The notes under the pieces are model-generated. The model had not been told where the DNA came from, ran no database searches, and saw only the letters and a list, made by a program, of their open reading frames with translations. From Sternotherus odoratus (lineage: Eukaryota; Chordata; Testudines; Kinosternidae): a stretch of DNA of 64,000 nucleotides. The DNA is taken from contig JAVMKO010000001.1 in NCBI GenBank assembly GCA_032164245.1, forward strand, positions 249,621,644 to 249,685,643. The letters are read 5' to 3'. Within the stretch, counting starts at the first letter, position 1. Every line of letters begins with the position of its first letter. The position numbers were made by a program, and so were the translations under genes. Below are positions 42,902 through 53,712 of this stretch, piece by piece.

Positions 42902-43177
42902 CTAGAGTCCTGTTGCACCCATTATTGAATCTGGTGCCATCATCACCAAGTTCCATATTCTGTCCATCACCCCACTGGAGTTAGGGAACCCCATTGCGAC
43001 AAAACCATCCATTACGTCCTGCATGTTTCCCAAAGTCACTGCCCTTAGTTGAAGTCTATGGATTGCTCTGGCAACTTGGAACACAGCAGACCCCATGGTA
43101 GATTTACTCACTCTGAATTGATTCCCCACAGACCGGTAGCAGTCTGGCTTTGCAAGCTTCCACGGAGCTATCGCCAC
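42902..43177 (-). pseudogene. PIF/Harbinger transposase relic
   Basis: The minus-strand frame reads APWKLAKPDCYRSVGNQF, RVSKSTMGSAVFQVARAIH and GFVAMGFPNSSGVMDRIWN. These correspond to the helix-turn-helix and first-Asp region of HARBI1-type transposases (family pattern YRSVG-QF-VGKSTV ... FPNC-GALDGTH). The catalytic GALDG motif has decayed to GVMDR. The frame breaks on both sides, so the gene is dead. Confidence 0.72.
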
Positions 43178-43915
43178 TCACTTCTCCACTGTCACAGCAG
43201 CTCTCATTTTAGTACTGCTGTGCTCCAGGGCTGGGGAAAGCTCTTCACACGGTTCCTGGAAAGTGGCCTTATGCAGTCAAAAGTCATCCCATAGTTGCAT
43301 AACTATGCGGTCCCACCAATCAGTGCTCATTTCTCAGGCCCAGAAGTGGCACTCCACCACGTCAAGATGGTGAATTGCTCCACTCCATGGTTTCCAGGAG
43401 GCTGCTTGTGTGGCATCACATTGTTCAGTGTGGTGGCTTCTGCTTCAGATGAGCAAATACTGCAGGGTAAAGCACAAGGTGTTTGTAATGTTCACAACAA
43501 TGGTGTGCAGCTGAGTGGGGGCCATGCTTCCCGTGCTATGCCATCTACATGGGTAACCTAGGCTTAGGAAAAAAGAGTGAAAAGGGCTTTGTTTGTTTGC
43601 TATTGATTTCAGGGAGGGAGGTAGGTAAGTGCATCATGGGCAGCTAATGCCATGTTCTCATAACCACCTGCACAAATGTTTTGGTCGCATGAGGCGTTGC
43701 AAGCCCAACTCAACATTCTACTCCGCTCCATGCACTGTGGGATAGCTACTCACAGTGCAGTGCTCTGTGAGTCGATGCAAACTCTGCTAGTGAGGATGCA
43801 CTTTGCTGACACAATGAGCATAGTGGGGACGTGCAGCATCGACTTGCTTAAATCAGAGGCTCAATGTCAACTTAAATATAAAACCACCCTAATTTTGTAA
43901 TGTAGACATAACTAC
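43178..43915 (-). mobile_element. Harbinger element, remaining 5' part and terminus
   Basis: Non-coding or unreadable remains of the transposase N-terminus, followed by GCACTGTGGGATAGCTACTC and the right-hand end ATTTTGTAATGTAGACATA near 43910, which I associate with turtle Harbinger termini. A matching left end was not found. Confidence 0.5.
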
Positions 43916-44817
43916 ACTCCAGGTACTATGGGTATCAGTAAATCAACAGCACAATGCTCCTTTAATCACCCTTCTGGTTTTATACTAAAACTCTCTCAGC
44001 TGTGCAAACTTTTCCTTGACCTACCTTATTCCATCATCCATGAGAAATTTAGCAACAGTGAGGAATTGCCTGCTGCTTAATTCATCGAGTTAAAAAAATC
44101 ACTACCTAAAATTGCAAACTTTGCTGTCAAAGTTAGGCTTCTAACTCCACATAGAGGCCACACATAGAATTTACCTGTAAGAGAATATTTAAAATAGTGC
44201 GAGATTTACTACTCAAATTCTAATGTCATCTGGTATGAGGGACAAGCAGATTCTTTCTGAAGAGAAAATAAAAATACACTTGCCAGTCCTGAGCATACCC
44301 CAACTGACCCTGTGGATTTCAAACTTTCTGCAGAAGATGTGGCACAGCTGTTTGACTTAGGTTGGGAACAGACAAATTCATATGGTAAATTTTATCACAG
44401 ACAGGATCCCACTTGAATGATTTTGCATTAGGCGCCAGATTTGTTTGGACAAGTCTTGATTGAGAGTGACAGGAAAACACTGAGATTCTGGGAGATTTTT
44501 TTCTCTTACATCATTACTCTTTCATTCACTTTGTTACAGTTTCAGCGATTGTGAGACAACAGTAAAGTGCTTCCAAGCCTCTTTCCCCTAGCCACTCACT
44601 AGTCAGTTCAATATTTTTTGGCTTTGAAATATGAGGTAATGTTTTCAAAAATGCCTTACTGACATGGGAGCCTAAGTCCCATTTTTAAAAGTGGTTTGAG
44701 GACTTCATCCCAGATGCACACAGATATTCAGGTACCTAAACACCAGATTTAGGTGCCTAAGTCCCAGTTTTGGTTCCTCTGTGATTTACAAAACTTCTGC
44801 TGAACACTGTAGGTGCC
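43916..44817. other. Intergenic, hAT-like repeat at its right end
   Basis: AT-rich. From about 44640 the sequence has repeated AGGTGCCTAA/TAGGTGCC motifs of an old interspersed repeat that resumes after the LTR insertion at 46615. The final GTGCC (44813-44817) is the left target duplication. Confidence 0.5.
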
Positions 44818-45125
44818 TGTGGCGGGGTGACCACCCGCCCCCTACCGGAAAGGGCTGGAAATAGCCCAGGAGGGGGGTTGAGGCCGGGAGCTAGCAGGCT
44901 CAGGTCTGATTAGGGAATAGGCACAGCTGGGTGGCCATGCCCCAAACATACTCAGGCCTGTATAAAGGCTGAGAGGCAGGGGCCTAGAGAGAAGAGTCTC
45001 TCCTCTGTACCCAGAGGAAGACAAGCCTAGCTTCTGGGGCTGAGCAAGGTACCTAGGTTGGTGCAGGGCTGGGACAAGGCAGCGGGAGCCAGGGCCGGCG
45101 ACAGGGGGGGACTACGGGTACAGCT

Positions 45126-45176
45126 GTACCGGGCCCCGGACTTAAGGGGGGTCCCCTTAAGTCCGGGGCCTGGTAC
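45126..45176. repeat. Strong hairpin, 24-bp arms
   Basis: Arms 45126-45149 and 45153-45176 are complementary at 23 of 24 positions, with a 3-nt spacer (GGT). The inner 18 bp (GGCCCCGGACTTAAGGGG) are perfect. It lies inside the LTR-like insertion. Confidence 0.93.
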
Positions 45177-45658
45177 GGGGCAAGCCAACGGCGCCGGGCG
45201 GGCAGGAGCAAGGAGTCTGCAAGCCAGCCTGCGGGGGAAGGGTGAGCCGCTAGAGGGCGGGGCTGAGCAGGGCGGGGGAGATTAGGAGGAGAGAGAGGAA
45301 TGTGCAGGTCAGCGTGGTCAGAAGCTGGGGGGGGGGTGTTCTGGTCGTGCGGTGCTGTGGTGGGGTGTAGGTCAGCGTGGTCAGAAGGGGAGCCAAGTGG
45401 GCAGGAGCCCCCTCTGCCCCCACCATTTCTGTGATTGCTGAGTTGCACAGTCCGGCAGAAAACAGAAAGTGGCTCAGCTCCCTGGAATCTGCAGCTGGAC
45501 ACCAGCTTCTGGGTCCTAGTGCTGGTTGAGCTCCCTCCTGTGTGCTGAGGGCAGGGGAAAGAGGCAGTGGGGAAGGAAGGGGTGGGATGGGGAAGAGATG
45601 GAGCCATGGGGAAAGGGCATGGGATTGCGAAGAGAAGGGGATGAGGGAAGCGGGGGCC

Positions 45659-45782
45659 TAGGGTGACCAGATGTCCTGATTTTATAAGGACAGTCCCGAT
45701 GTTTGGGTCTTTTTCTTATACAGGCTCCTATTACCCCCCACCCCCAGTCCTGATTTTTCACATGTGCTGTCTGGTCACCCTA
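45659..45782. mobile_element. hAT MITE, 124 bp, nested in the LTR
   Basis: Ends TAGGGTGACCAGA and TCTGGTCACCCTA are perfect inverted repeats. Flanks CGGGGGCC (45651-45658) and TGGGGGCC (45783-45790) form an 8-bp duplication differing by one C/T change, as CpG decay would give. Confidence 0.9.
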
Positions 45783-46614
45783 TGGGGGCCCAGCATGCGG
45801 ATCCCCTTGGCAGCAGCTGGGGCTCCCCTCTTAAGGAGGTCCAGCATATCCTCTCCCTGACGAGCTCCACCTCCCCTACATCTGTACCACCCTGATGAGC
45901 CCCCCCAGACACTGTCCCAAATGAGCCTCAACCACCTGGACCCCACCCAAATGAACCTCACCTCCCCTGAACCCAACCCCTCTCCCAACCTCCTACCACT
46001 TTCACTTGGTCCCACCCTGCAGATTCCCATTGCCTCTGCCTCACAAAGAACCCTCTTACCACCACCCCCCATGGAACCCTCTTACCCCCGTCTGGATCCC
46101 CCCACACTGAGTCCCACTGCACTTGGATCCCGCTGCCAGGCTGAGCATCCCTGCCCACATCTGGTGTGCCTGGAGCAAAAGGGGCAGGGCCCCAGGGTGT
46201 TTCTGTGGCAGGCATGGCCCTTGTGCTGTGGCACAAGGGGGTGCTGGGCAGTGGGGGAGATCTGTGTGTGTGTGGATTCCCTGGACTTCCCCCAAGTCTC
46301 TGCACCCCCACGTGGGGTGACGGGCTCCATGGGGCAGGGTTGACAGGAGTCCCATCTCGCCCCGCTGCTGCGGAGCTCGCCCTTGGTGTCCCGGGGCTCC
46401 CGGCCCGGGGGAGGGGGGCGCTGTGTCCGCAGTGGAGGTGCGCGCAGCCCAGCTGGAGCGGGGACTTGGCGGCCGAGGGGCCGGGGAAATCCAATGGGAA
46501 GGGCGCCTCTGCGTCCCTAACCCCGCCCACCTCTCCCTGCACATCTTCCCCCGTGCCGAGCCGAACCGGGCCACGGGGCTCGCTGCGGGAGCCAGAGAGA
46601 CGCGTGGCAGTGCC

Positions 46615-47086
46615 AAAACTCACTTGACACCTAAGTCTTTGGATAAAAGTTCCTTAGCTATCTAAATTTCTTCCTCTAGGCATATGCACTACTGCCTTAC
46701 TCTAGGCACCCAGAAGCCAAATTCCTGCCTAAGCCCCAGAGCGATTCCTGAACCTGGGGAAGATAGATATTTGACTGCCTATTTGTGCGTGGGGCCCAGT
46801 CTGGTAGGCATGCTCAGAGGCTGCTTACTGGATTGAGTTACATTCAAAATCCAGGAGGCAGAGATTGTGGTGCTGAGGGAACACACATTATAATTTTTAG
46901 CCCAGTGGCTAGAGTACTTACCTGGGAGGTGGGCAAGCTGGGTTCTATTCCCCCCTCTCTGACAGAGGGGGAGAAAATATTTGAAAAGGGGTCTTCCACC
47001 ACTGAAGACATTGCTGTAACCACTGAGCTATGGGTACTCCTGGGAGAACTCTGTGCCAAAAAAAATTCAGCGCACAATATTGTATA
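46615..47086. repeat. Old interspersed repeat with a tRNA-like module
   Basis: It continues the repeat interrupted at 44817. At about 46905-46970 GCCCAGTGGCTAGAGTACTT and GGGTTCTATTCC resemble pol III A and B boxes with tRNA-like spacing. I see no complete cloverleaf, so this is a repeat module and not a tRNA gene. Confidence 0.5.
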
Positions 47087-47402
47087 CAGTAAAACCTCCA
47101 TTTAACGGACTAATTCAGGCGAGGGGGTGTCCGTTAAATCAAAAAGTCCGTTATTTAATAATAATAAAAAAACACAAGCTGTCAGAGCAGCAGCCCGCCC
47201 ATCACAGGGTCAGGGTGGCAGCTCCGCAGCCCGCCCGCTGCCGGGACCCGGGCCGCAGCCAGGACCCGGCAGCCAGCCCGCCCGCCCGCTGCCGGGACCC
47301 GGGCCGCAGCCGGGAGGGGTCGCGGTCTGATATGGATCAGAAATTTTGTCCGTTGCATCCGAAGTCCATTAAATCGAGGTCTGTTAAATCGAGGTTTTAC
47401 TG
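47087..47402. mobile_element. Tigger/pogo-like MITE, 316 bp
   Basis: Inverted ends CAGTAAAACCTC and GAGGTTTTACTG with TA at 47085-47086 and 47403-47404. Inside, GC-rich sequence repeats CCGCTGCCGGGACCCGGGCC twice (about 47226 and 47286). The flanks join into a continuous CAATATTGTA/ATTCTGCAAATTT repeat, so the insertion is nested. Confidence 0.88.
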
Positions 47403-49070
47403 TAATTCTGCAAATTTTAATTTCTTAAAATACCACGACATAATCACACCAGTTTCAATTATTTGGGTAATTTATTTCAAATTACCTGTGTAGCGAAGCG
47501 ATGACTTACCAGCCTAGCCCCTCCTGCTGGTCGTCCTGGGAATTAGCTCTCTAGCACCCAGCCCCATCTCTAGGTCAGTGTTTCGCCTGCTTCAGGCCCA
47601 GTGTCCCTCCCGGACCCCAGTACCCTTTACCTTGGGGCTCTGCTACCACAGTACCCCCGCCCTCTTGGTCTTCCCTCAAGGGAACCCCCAACCCTCTATT
47701 CCCACCTTGCCTCAGTGGCTACTGCCAGTCACCATCTTGTTCACGTTCACTGCGGCCCAACTGCAGTCTGTAAACCACTCAGCATTGGCAAGGGGGGGGG
47801 TTGACCAGCTGCCTCTGCCTAACCCCAGGCTGCGCTTCTGCAGCCCCAGTGCCTTCTTTAGGCCCTGCTCAAGGCCTGTAGCCTGGGGAGTTGCTAGGCT
47901 GGAGCTCCCCAGCTGCTGCTCCTCCTCCCTTTCCCCAGCACTGCTCTGTCTCATCCTGTCCATGAGTGCCCCAGCAGCCAGGTCTTTCTCCCTCCAAAAC
48001 TAGAGAGACTGATTTAGCTCCTGGCTCAGAGTCCTCTTATCAGGGCCAGCTGTGGAACCACAGCTGCGAGGAACCATCCAGTTCCCTCCCTCTGCCCCCC
48101 AGCCTTGTCTTCTATTTATGAGCTGGGCTCTTCGGCGTTCTGTGGCCAACATCTCTGCAGCCCATTTCTGTGGAGAAAAAGGAAATTCTGCATGCACATC
48201 ATACATTTCTGCAAAATTCTGCATTGTGCAGTGGTGCACAATTCCCTCAGGAGGCGCTTTGGGGTATTTTGGTGCAGAGTTCACTTCATTCCCTCCTGAT
48301 GCAGCTGTTCCACTGTGGATAAATAATGGAAGAGTGAGTGGAGTAAGGTCCCCCACATCCCAGGAGAGAGCTAAAAGTTATGAGGTGGCCAGTAGATGTT
48401 GCTAACACAGCTAGTTTGTGTAGAGTGAGGCAGGTGCCTAACTCATCCCCACAAGAAATGCCTGAAGAATGGAAGCTGCCTGACAGCAGATGGCTGGTTC
48501 CCATTCATGGCTCACAAAGTAGAAATAGGTGCCTTCCTGGGCTGGGCTTATGTGAGGGGAAGGGGGCAGGGCTCAGGACAAACACCTCCATCAGTATCTC
48601 CCACTGGCTAGCTTTATGGGTTATAGACTAAGACACGGTCACTGGGAAGAGGCCCTGCGGTCGGCCCAGGACATGTAGGAGGAATTATATCTCCCAGCTG
48701 GTTTGGGAACACCGGGAAAGCCCTCAGAAGCTGGAAGCTGTTGTGGAGGCAAAGGAGGTCTGGTCCTCCCTACTCGCTATGCTGCTGCCGCGACCCTCAC
48801 CAGGAAAAGTGGCATAACGGAAAAAGCAGCAACAGTGTTATATAGGTTGCATCCACATAATATATGCTACCTACATGGCCCTGAGGATATCACATGGGTT
48901 ACAGTTGCCTTCTGGTTGGACCACAAGCGGGCTGAGTGTCAAGAACCACTGGCATAGGGTATAAACAACAAAATGGATATTCCCTCTTGTTCTGTTTCAT
49001 ACTGCTCAATTATTAATAATATTTTTAAAGTATAGCAAAACAGAGCTTAGAATTTCTGTAGGTAATAAAG
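47403..49070. other. Nested repeats, probable minus-strand LTR at 47495-48060
   Basis: 47495-48060 is C-rich and resembles, on the minus strand, a turtle LTR I know (CTAGGTCAGTGTTTCGCCTG, CCAGTGTCCCTCCCGGACCC), but I found no clear ends or target duplication. After it an older repeat resumes (AAATTCTGCATGCACATC). 48300-49070 shows no gene or definable repeat. The open frames here have no recognisable products. Confidence 0.4.
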
Positions 49071-49583
49071 CAAGGTGGGCAAACTTTTTGGCTCGAGCGC
49101 CACATCAGGGTTGCAAAATTGTATGGTAGGGAAGGCAGTGCATCCCCAAACAGCCTGCCTCTGCCCCTTATCCAATCCCCTCCCACGTCCTGCACCCTGA
49201 CTGCCCTCCCTTAAGAATCCCTGACCATCCAACCCACCCTGCTCCTTGTCCTCTGACTGCCCCCTTCCGAGACCCCCCCCCCCACCCTAACTGCTTCCCT
49301 GGACCCTCCCTACCCAACCGCTCCTGCTCCCTGTCCCCTTGATTGCCCTGCCCCCTTTCCACCCCCCCACTCCCTGACACACTCCTGGGACTCCCACACC
49401 CCATCCAACCCCCGCCCCCCTGCTCACTGACTGCCCCCCAGGACTCCCTGCCCCTTATCCAACCCCCCTGGCCCCAGCTCCGACCCTGGCCCCCTTACTG
49501 TGGAGAAGGTGGGAGTGGGGCCAGGGGCTCAGGGGCCAGGCAGGACAGTTCCATGGGCCAATGCTGTAATTTGCCCACCCCTG
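49071..49583. mobile_element. hAT MITE, 513 bp, perfect 8-bp duplication
   Basis: The left end CAAGGTGGGCAAACT and right end TTTGCCCACCCCTG are imperfect inverted repeats, flanked on both sides by TAATAAAG (49063-49070 and 49584-49591). The interior is a low-complexity C-rich run of CTGACTGCCCCC-like units, non-coding. Confidence 0.9.
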
Positions 49584-50235
49584 TAATAAAGTGAATCATT
49601 ATCAGTAAATAATATCAAAATAGGTACCAATAGCTGAATTCTTTATGTAACCCTTCTGCCCTTCAGAATTGGCAGCAACAAGGGCCGGGTTCAGTAAATA
49701 GGGGTTCCCTCTCAACAATACAATGCAAACTGGCTCGAGCCCCCACCCAGTGACCTGGGAAAATCCTAACACACCCCTGGGCGCCTCAATGAGGCAATAC
49801 TTCCCCTCTTGCAAGCACAGATCGGTGTAACAGAAGATCTTTATTAACATGAGGTAAATGACATCACTAAACTGGGAAAAACACCACACCTAGGGTTCAT
49901 ACACCAACCCGTGAGCAAATTGCCCCTCCCCAGCAAGTTTGGGCTGTGTCCTCTCCTGTAGGTTCAGGAGTCCAGCAACCCAAACGTCACCCAAAGTCCC
50001 AAAAGTTCAATAGCCCAAAGTCCCTGGAGTCCAGTAGCCCCAACAGTCACCCAAAGTCCCAAAAGTTCCACAGCCCCAAAGTCTCTGGAGTCCCTGGTCA
50101 ACAGTTACTCTGCCGAGTCTTACCTCCCAGGCTGGGTGGAAGTGGAGGGCAGAGTGGAGGGTACCTTCACAAGGTCTGAGGCCGATGGCCCAGTCTCTCC
50201 GTGGGGTGCTGGTTGCTCCGCTAGCCGCCCTGCTA

Positions 50236-50552
50236 GCCGACACAGGAACTGCTCTGTCCGCGGCTCGACTCTGCTCTGCCCGCTGTCTCAGGAACTGCTC
50301 AGGAACTGGTCCACTAGCCGGCACAGGAACTGCTCTGCCAGCTGTCTCAGGAAGGGGTCAGCCGGCACCGGGACTGCTCGGCCAGCTGTCTCAGGAACGG
50401 GTCAGCCGGCACCGGGACTGCTCGGCCAGCTGTCTCAGGAACGGGTCAGCCGGCACCGGGACCGCTCGGTCAACTGTCTCAGGAATGGGTCAGCCAGCAC
50501 TGTTCAGCCAGCTGTCTCAGGAACGGGTCAGCCGGCACTGGGACTGCTCTGC
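50236..50552. repeat. 44-bp minisatellite
   Basis: Units at 50357-50400, 50401-50444 and 50445-50488 share GTCAGCCGGCACCGGGACTG and CAGCTGTCTCAGGAA. They are followed by a 38-nt unit and a partial one, and preceded by more diverged units from 50236. It lies inside the probable LTR. Confidence 0.92.
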
Positions 50553-50614
50553 TTAGGGCCCCCCACTTAAGATAAAGCTCAGTGATTTTCAGCTCTTGAG
50601 TGATTTCAGCTCAT

Positions 50615-50637
50615 GGGGGGGGGGGGGGGGGGGGGGG
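50615..50637. repeat. G23 homopolymer
   Basis: Twenty-three consecutive G, the longest mononucleotide run in the window. It could form G-quadruplex structure; the exact length may be affected by sequencing error. Confidence 0.9.
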
Positions 50638-50997
50638 CTTAGTGCAGGGGCACCAACAGACCCAAAACAACTTCAGCTCCGTGGGCTGAAGTTAGACTCC
50701 TAAAGGATGCAAAAGTCAGCTCTAACATTCCACAGGGGAGAGAGGCCAGGTGCAATAGGCCTGTGAGGCCCTCAGACAAGGCCCTGACCACAAGGTCTCA
50801 GAGCCTGTCCACAGCCTCTCTCAATTCAGTGAGTTTTGGAACCCCTGTCCCTTGTTTAGCGAGTGCTACCTAGCTGATGGCGAGTCCCTCCAGCATGCCA
50901 AAGGCCAAATCAATGTCCCAACCCCTCATTCACATAAGCAGGTTAATCAGCACTCTATCATTCTTGCCCCAATACTACAGAAACTGGGGGTCCCACA

Positions 50998-53659
50998 GTA
51001 GCCAAAGTGATCATTTTGGCTGTTAGAGTGCAGGCCAGGTGCGATGGGTGTGTCTAAGCAAATCAGGTGTTATTTTCCAAAAGCTACTGCAATTTCTGCA
51101 AATCACCACTGGATGTCACCCATACTGACACTGCAAAGTCATTGCAATTCCTGCAATTCCCTGACACTGCTTACATTTATATATGGAGATTTTTTTTTAA
51201 TGTGGAAGGATGTATTTTTTGAGGTAAGGAAAACTGTGTGGCACAGGGGCAGCATTACCTAGGAGGCCTGGCATGGGGGACTGTAAACCACACACTCCTC
51301 TAGATGACCAGTAAAATAATTTGCTACACGCAATCGCAGTGTTGCCAACCCCAAGTATTCCACACTCATGAGTCAGGCCCCCAGCATAGCATGCTATTTA
51401 CACTGTAATTTAAACACTGTATTTTTTTTTATGTTCTTTCTGGGCATGGGTGGTGGGTGAAGCCCTGAGTGCCACACCTGCCTTGGCCAGAGGAGCAGTG
51501 GACTGGCCAGAGGCCTGATCACTCCCACCTCGGCTGGAGGACCTCTGGGCTGCCCAGAGGCCTGAGCATCCCTCCTTCCCCCCCGCCTTGAGGAACCCAG
51601 ATCCGGCCGCACCTCACCTCCCCAGACACCATGGAGAAAAGTGCCTCGGACTCTCCTCCAAAAGAAGCTTTCGGCGGGGTGGGGTGGGGTGGGGGGTTGT
51701 TTTATTATGCCCCATGCAGTTTCTCCTGGGTGGCTGAGGAGATGGTATTTGCTACTCAGCTTCCTGGTTTAATCAGTAATCTCTTTGGAGTCCAGAGCCT
51801 CCCCTGACCTGTTATACCCACCTCCCATGTTTCTGGTGCTTGAGCATTTAGGGTTCACTTTTTGAAGCTTTCCCCCCATAATCATGACGGCTAGAAACTT
51901 ATCTTTACTTTTTACTGGAAACTGATATTCTCAGGTAATAACCTGATTCCAGCTTTGGGGCTTTTATACTAAATATCAGGAGTCCTACAATAAAATCATG
52001 AGATTTGGAAACTCTCATTTTGAATCTGAGGCGGGTGTTTATTTGCAAATCATTTGTGAGCAGACCCTGATTTCATGGATTTATTTATTATTCATAAGTA
52101 GAGATGCTTGGAAATTTTCTGTCTTTTTTAATGGAAAAATGCATGCCTGGAGAAATAAAAATTGTATCATAGGAAAATGTTACTATTTGCCAGAATTATC
52201 CAATTTTGAGTCAGGCAAATAGAAATAAAGCATTTTGTTTCAGGCTGGTCTGACTCAAATTAAATGTTTTGTTTTGGATCAGTTCAATGTTAATCTGCAT
52301 CTACCTGAGCCACCACAGTCCCTCATGAAAGTTTTATTTTAGTTACTGAATGCCCTCAGTGTTCCCTGAGGGGCTTGCTAGTTGGACTACATGTCCCATG
52401 ATGCACTGTGACGTCTCCTCTAACTGAGGAGTTTCATGATTATGGTGCATCTTTGAAGAGGTAGTCTGGCCATAAAGCCCAACCCATAGGGACGCACCTG
52501 AACTACAACTCTCATGAAGTACTGAAGCGGCTCCGGCAGATACGGATTGTCAAATCGACCTGAAGGAAAATGTTTTGACAGCTTAGAATCAAATTTTTGG
52601 AACTTTCAATCACGTTTATTCTGACTTCTTGTCCCAATTTGAAATGCAAACAAGTGTCAGAACCCTCAGGATTTCCTGTAAAAACAGAAATTCTTTGTTT
52701 TGATTAGCTGTATTCACAAGTATTTGCCAAATAGTGTATGTGAATACATTTCACCTCATGGATTGTTTAAAAATCATTTACCTTGCGTATTCACAATATG
52801 TGATTGGTCAAATTTTTTTCCTGATTAGAAACAATTTAAGTAAGACAATGACAAATAACACATAATGCTGTTCTTGTACAAATTTTCAGATGAAAGAATA
52901 ATTTGTGCTAAAATGCTTGAAACTTCCCTATTTTCCAACCCCCAGTCAGGGGGGACCCTTAGAGGAGCCTCACCCTCTTCCCTCGCCAGTGCAAACAAAG
53001 AGTCCCCTCATCTTTTGAGGTTACAGGGTTTATGTTCTGGCAGAGGGAAACAGTACAGCTCATTGCATCTCACTCAAGTGTGTTGTCCCAAACAGTAGGC
53101 TGGGTTTTTTTCTTTGTTTTTTGAGACCATTCAGTTCCTGGCTTACATCTTGCATCAAAATCATAACAGCTGTGTCCTGGCCCATTCTAATGATATAAGA
53201 TATATGTCCACAATGTGCTGTACTCTATGGGCACTGACACTGAATAACAAACCATAAATAGGATAATGGATTTCCTCAGTACCTCATCATTATTCATAAA
53301 CAAAACCTCAGTTGCTCTGAGGTTCTTTTTGGTTTCTCTAAATGTACTCATGGATATGGCTTTCAGTGGTCTTTGCTAGTCATATTGTACTAAGAGTTGA
53401 CGACAGAGGTGTGCATTTGCTATCATCTTAACCACGAAAAACTCTGTGCCCTGTCTGCGGTACATTGCATCCTCCCTGTCTCCTATTACCATGTTCTGCC
53501 CTGTGATGACCAGTCATCTGGCATTCTGTCAGAAGGAAATGCTACAGCTCACCTCCTCTCACTTAGGCATGTTGTCCCAAGCAGTGGGCTGGGTCTTTCT
53601 TTCTGGAGATAATTCATTTCACAGCTTACATCTTTCAATAAATAAATAGGAGAAAATAT

Positions 53660-53662
<3 letters not shown>
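50998..53662. other. Intergenic, no gene
   Basis: AT-rich with no recognised gene. At 52383-52560 GGACTACATGTCCCATGATG and TGAACTACAACTCTCATGAA resemble pieces of an old sauropsid MITE. G-rich simple sequence at about 51675-51696. Confidence 0.45.

Positions 53663-53707
<45 letters not shown>
53663..53707. repeat. (CT)n microsatellite
   Basis: About 22 TC units followed by CACTCACTCACT. A second, GT-rich or CT-rich repeat is not present nearby. Confidence 0.96.

Positions 53708-53712
<5 letters not shown>

Larger units (their letters stand above)
44818..46609 (+). mobile_element. LTR-like insertion with 5-bp duplication
   Basis: It begins TGTGGCGGGGTGACC and ends GACGCGTGGCA (TG...CA), flanked by GTGCC at 44813-44817 and 46610-46614. 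Near 44962 CCTGTATAAAGGCTG looks like a promoter TATA box. The body is GC-rich and, less its nested MITE, about 1.66 kb, long for a solo LTR. No retroviral protein can be read in any frame, so it is either a long solo LTR or a composite. Long antisense open frames are by-products of GC content. Confidence 0.65.
49646..50997 (-). mobile_element. Probable LTR, minus strand
   Basis: In minus-strand reading it would begin TGTGGGACCCCCAG and end GGGTTACA, with a polyadenylation hexamer in CATGTTAATAAAGATC (+ strand near 49830). I see no matching target duplication, so the limits are provisional. It contains the 44-bp minisatellite and the G23 tract, and CCCAAAGTCCC(A/T) motifs repeated between 49985 and 50095. 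Confidence 0.45.

Noticed and set aside
45053..46627. Several long open frames and a CpG-rich block that might be a gene promoter or exon
   Set aside because: They lie within the LTR-like insertion and its nested MITE, run on both strands at once and show no protein family; GC content explains the lack of stops.
46905..46970. tRNA-like A and B boxes
   Set aside because: No acceptor stem or complete cloverleaf; the motif is part of an interspersed repeat.
50357..50552. Regular 44-bp array considered as CRISPR
   Set aside because: The units are contiguous with no unique spacers, in a vertebrate genome; it is a minisatellite.
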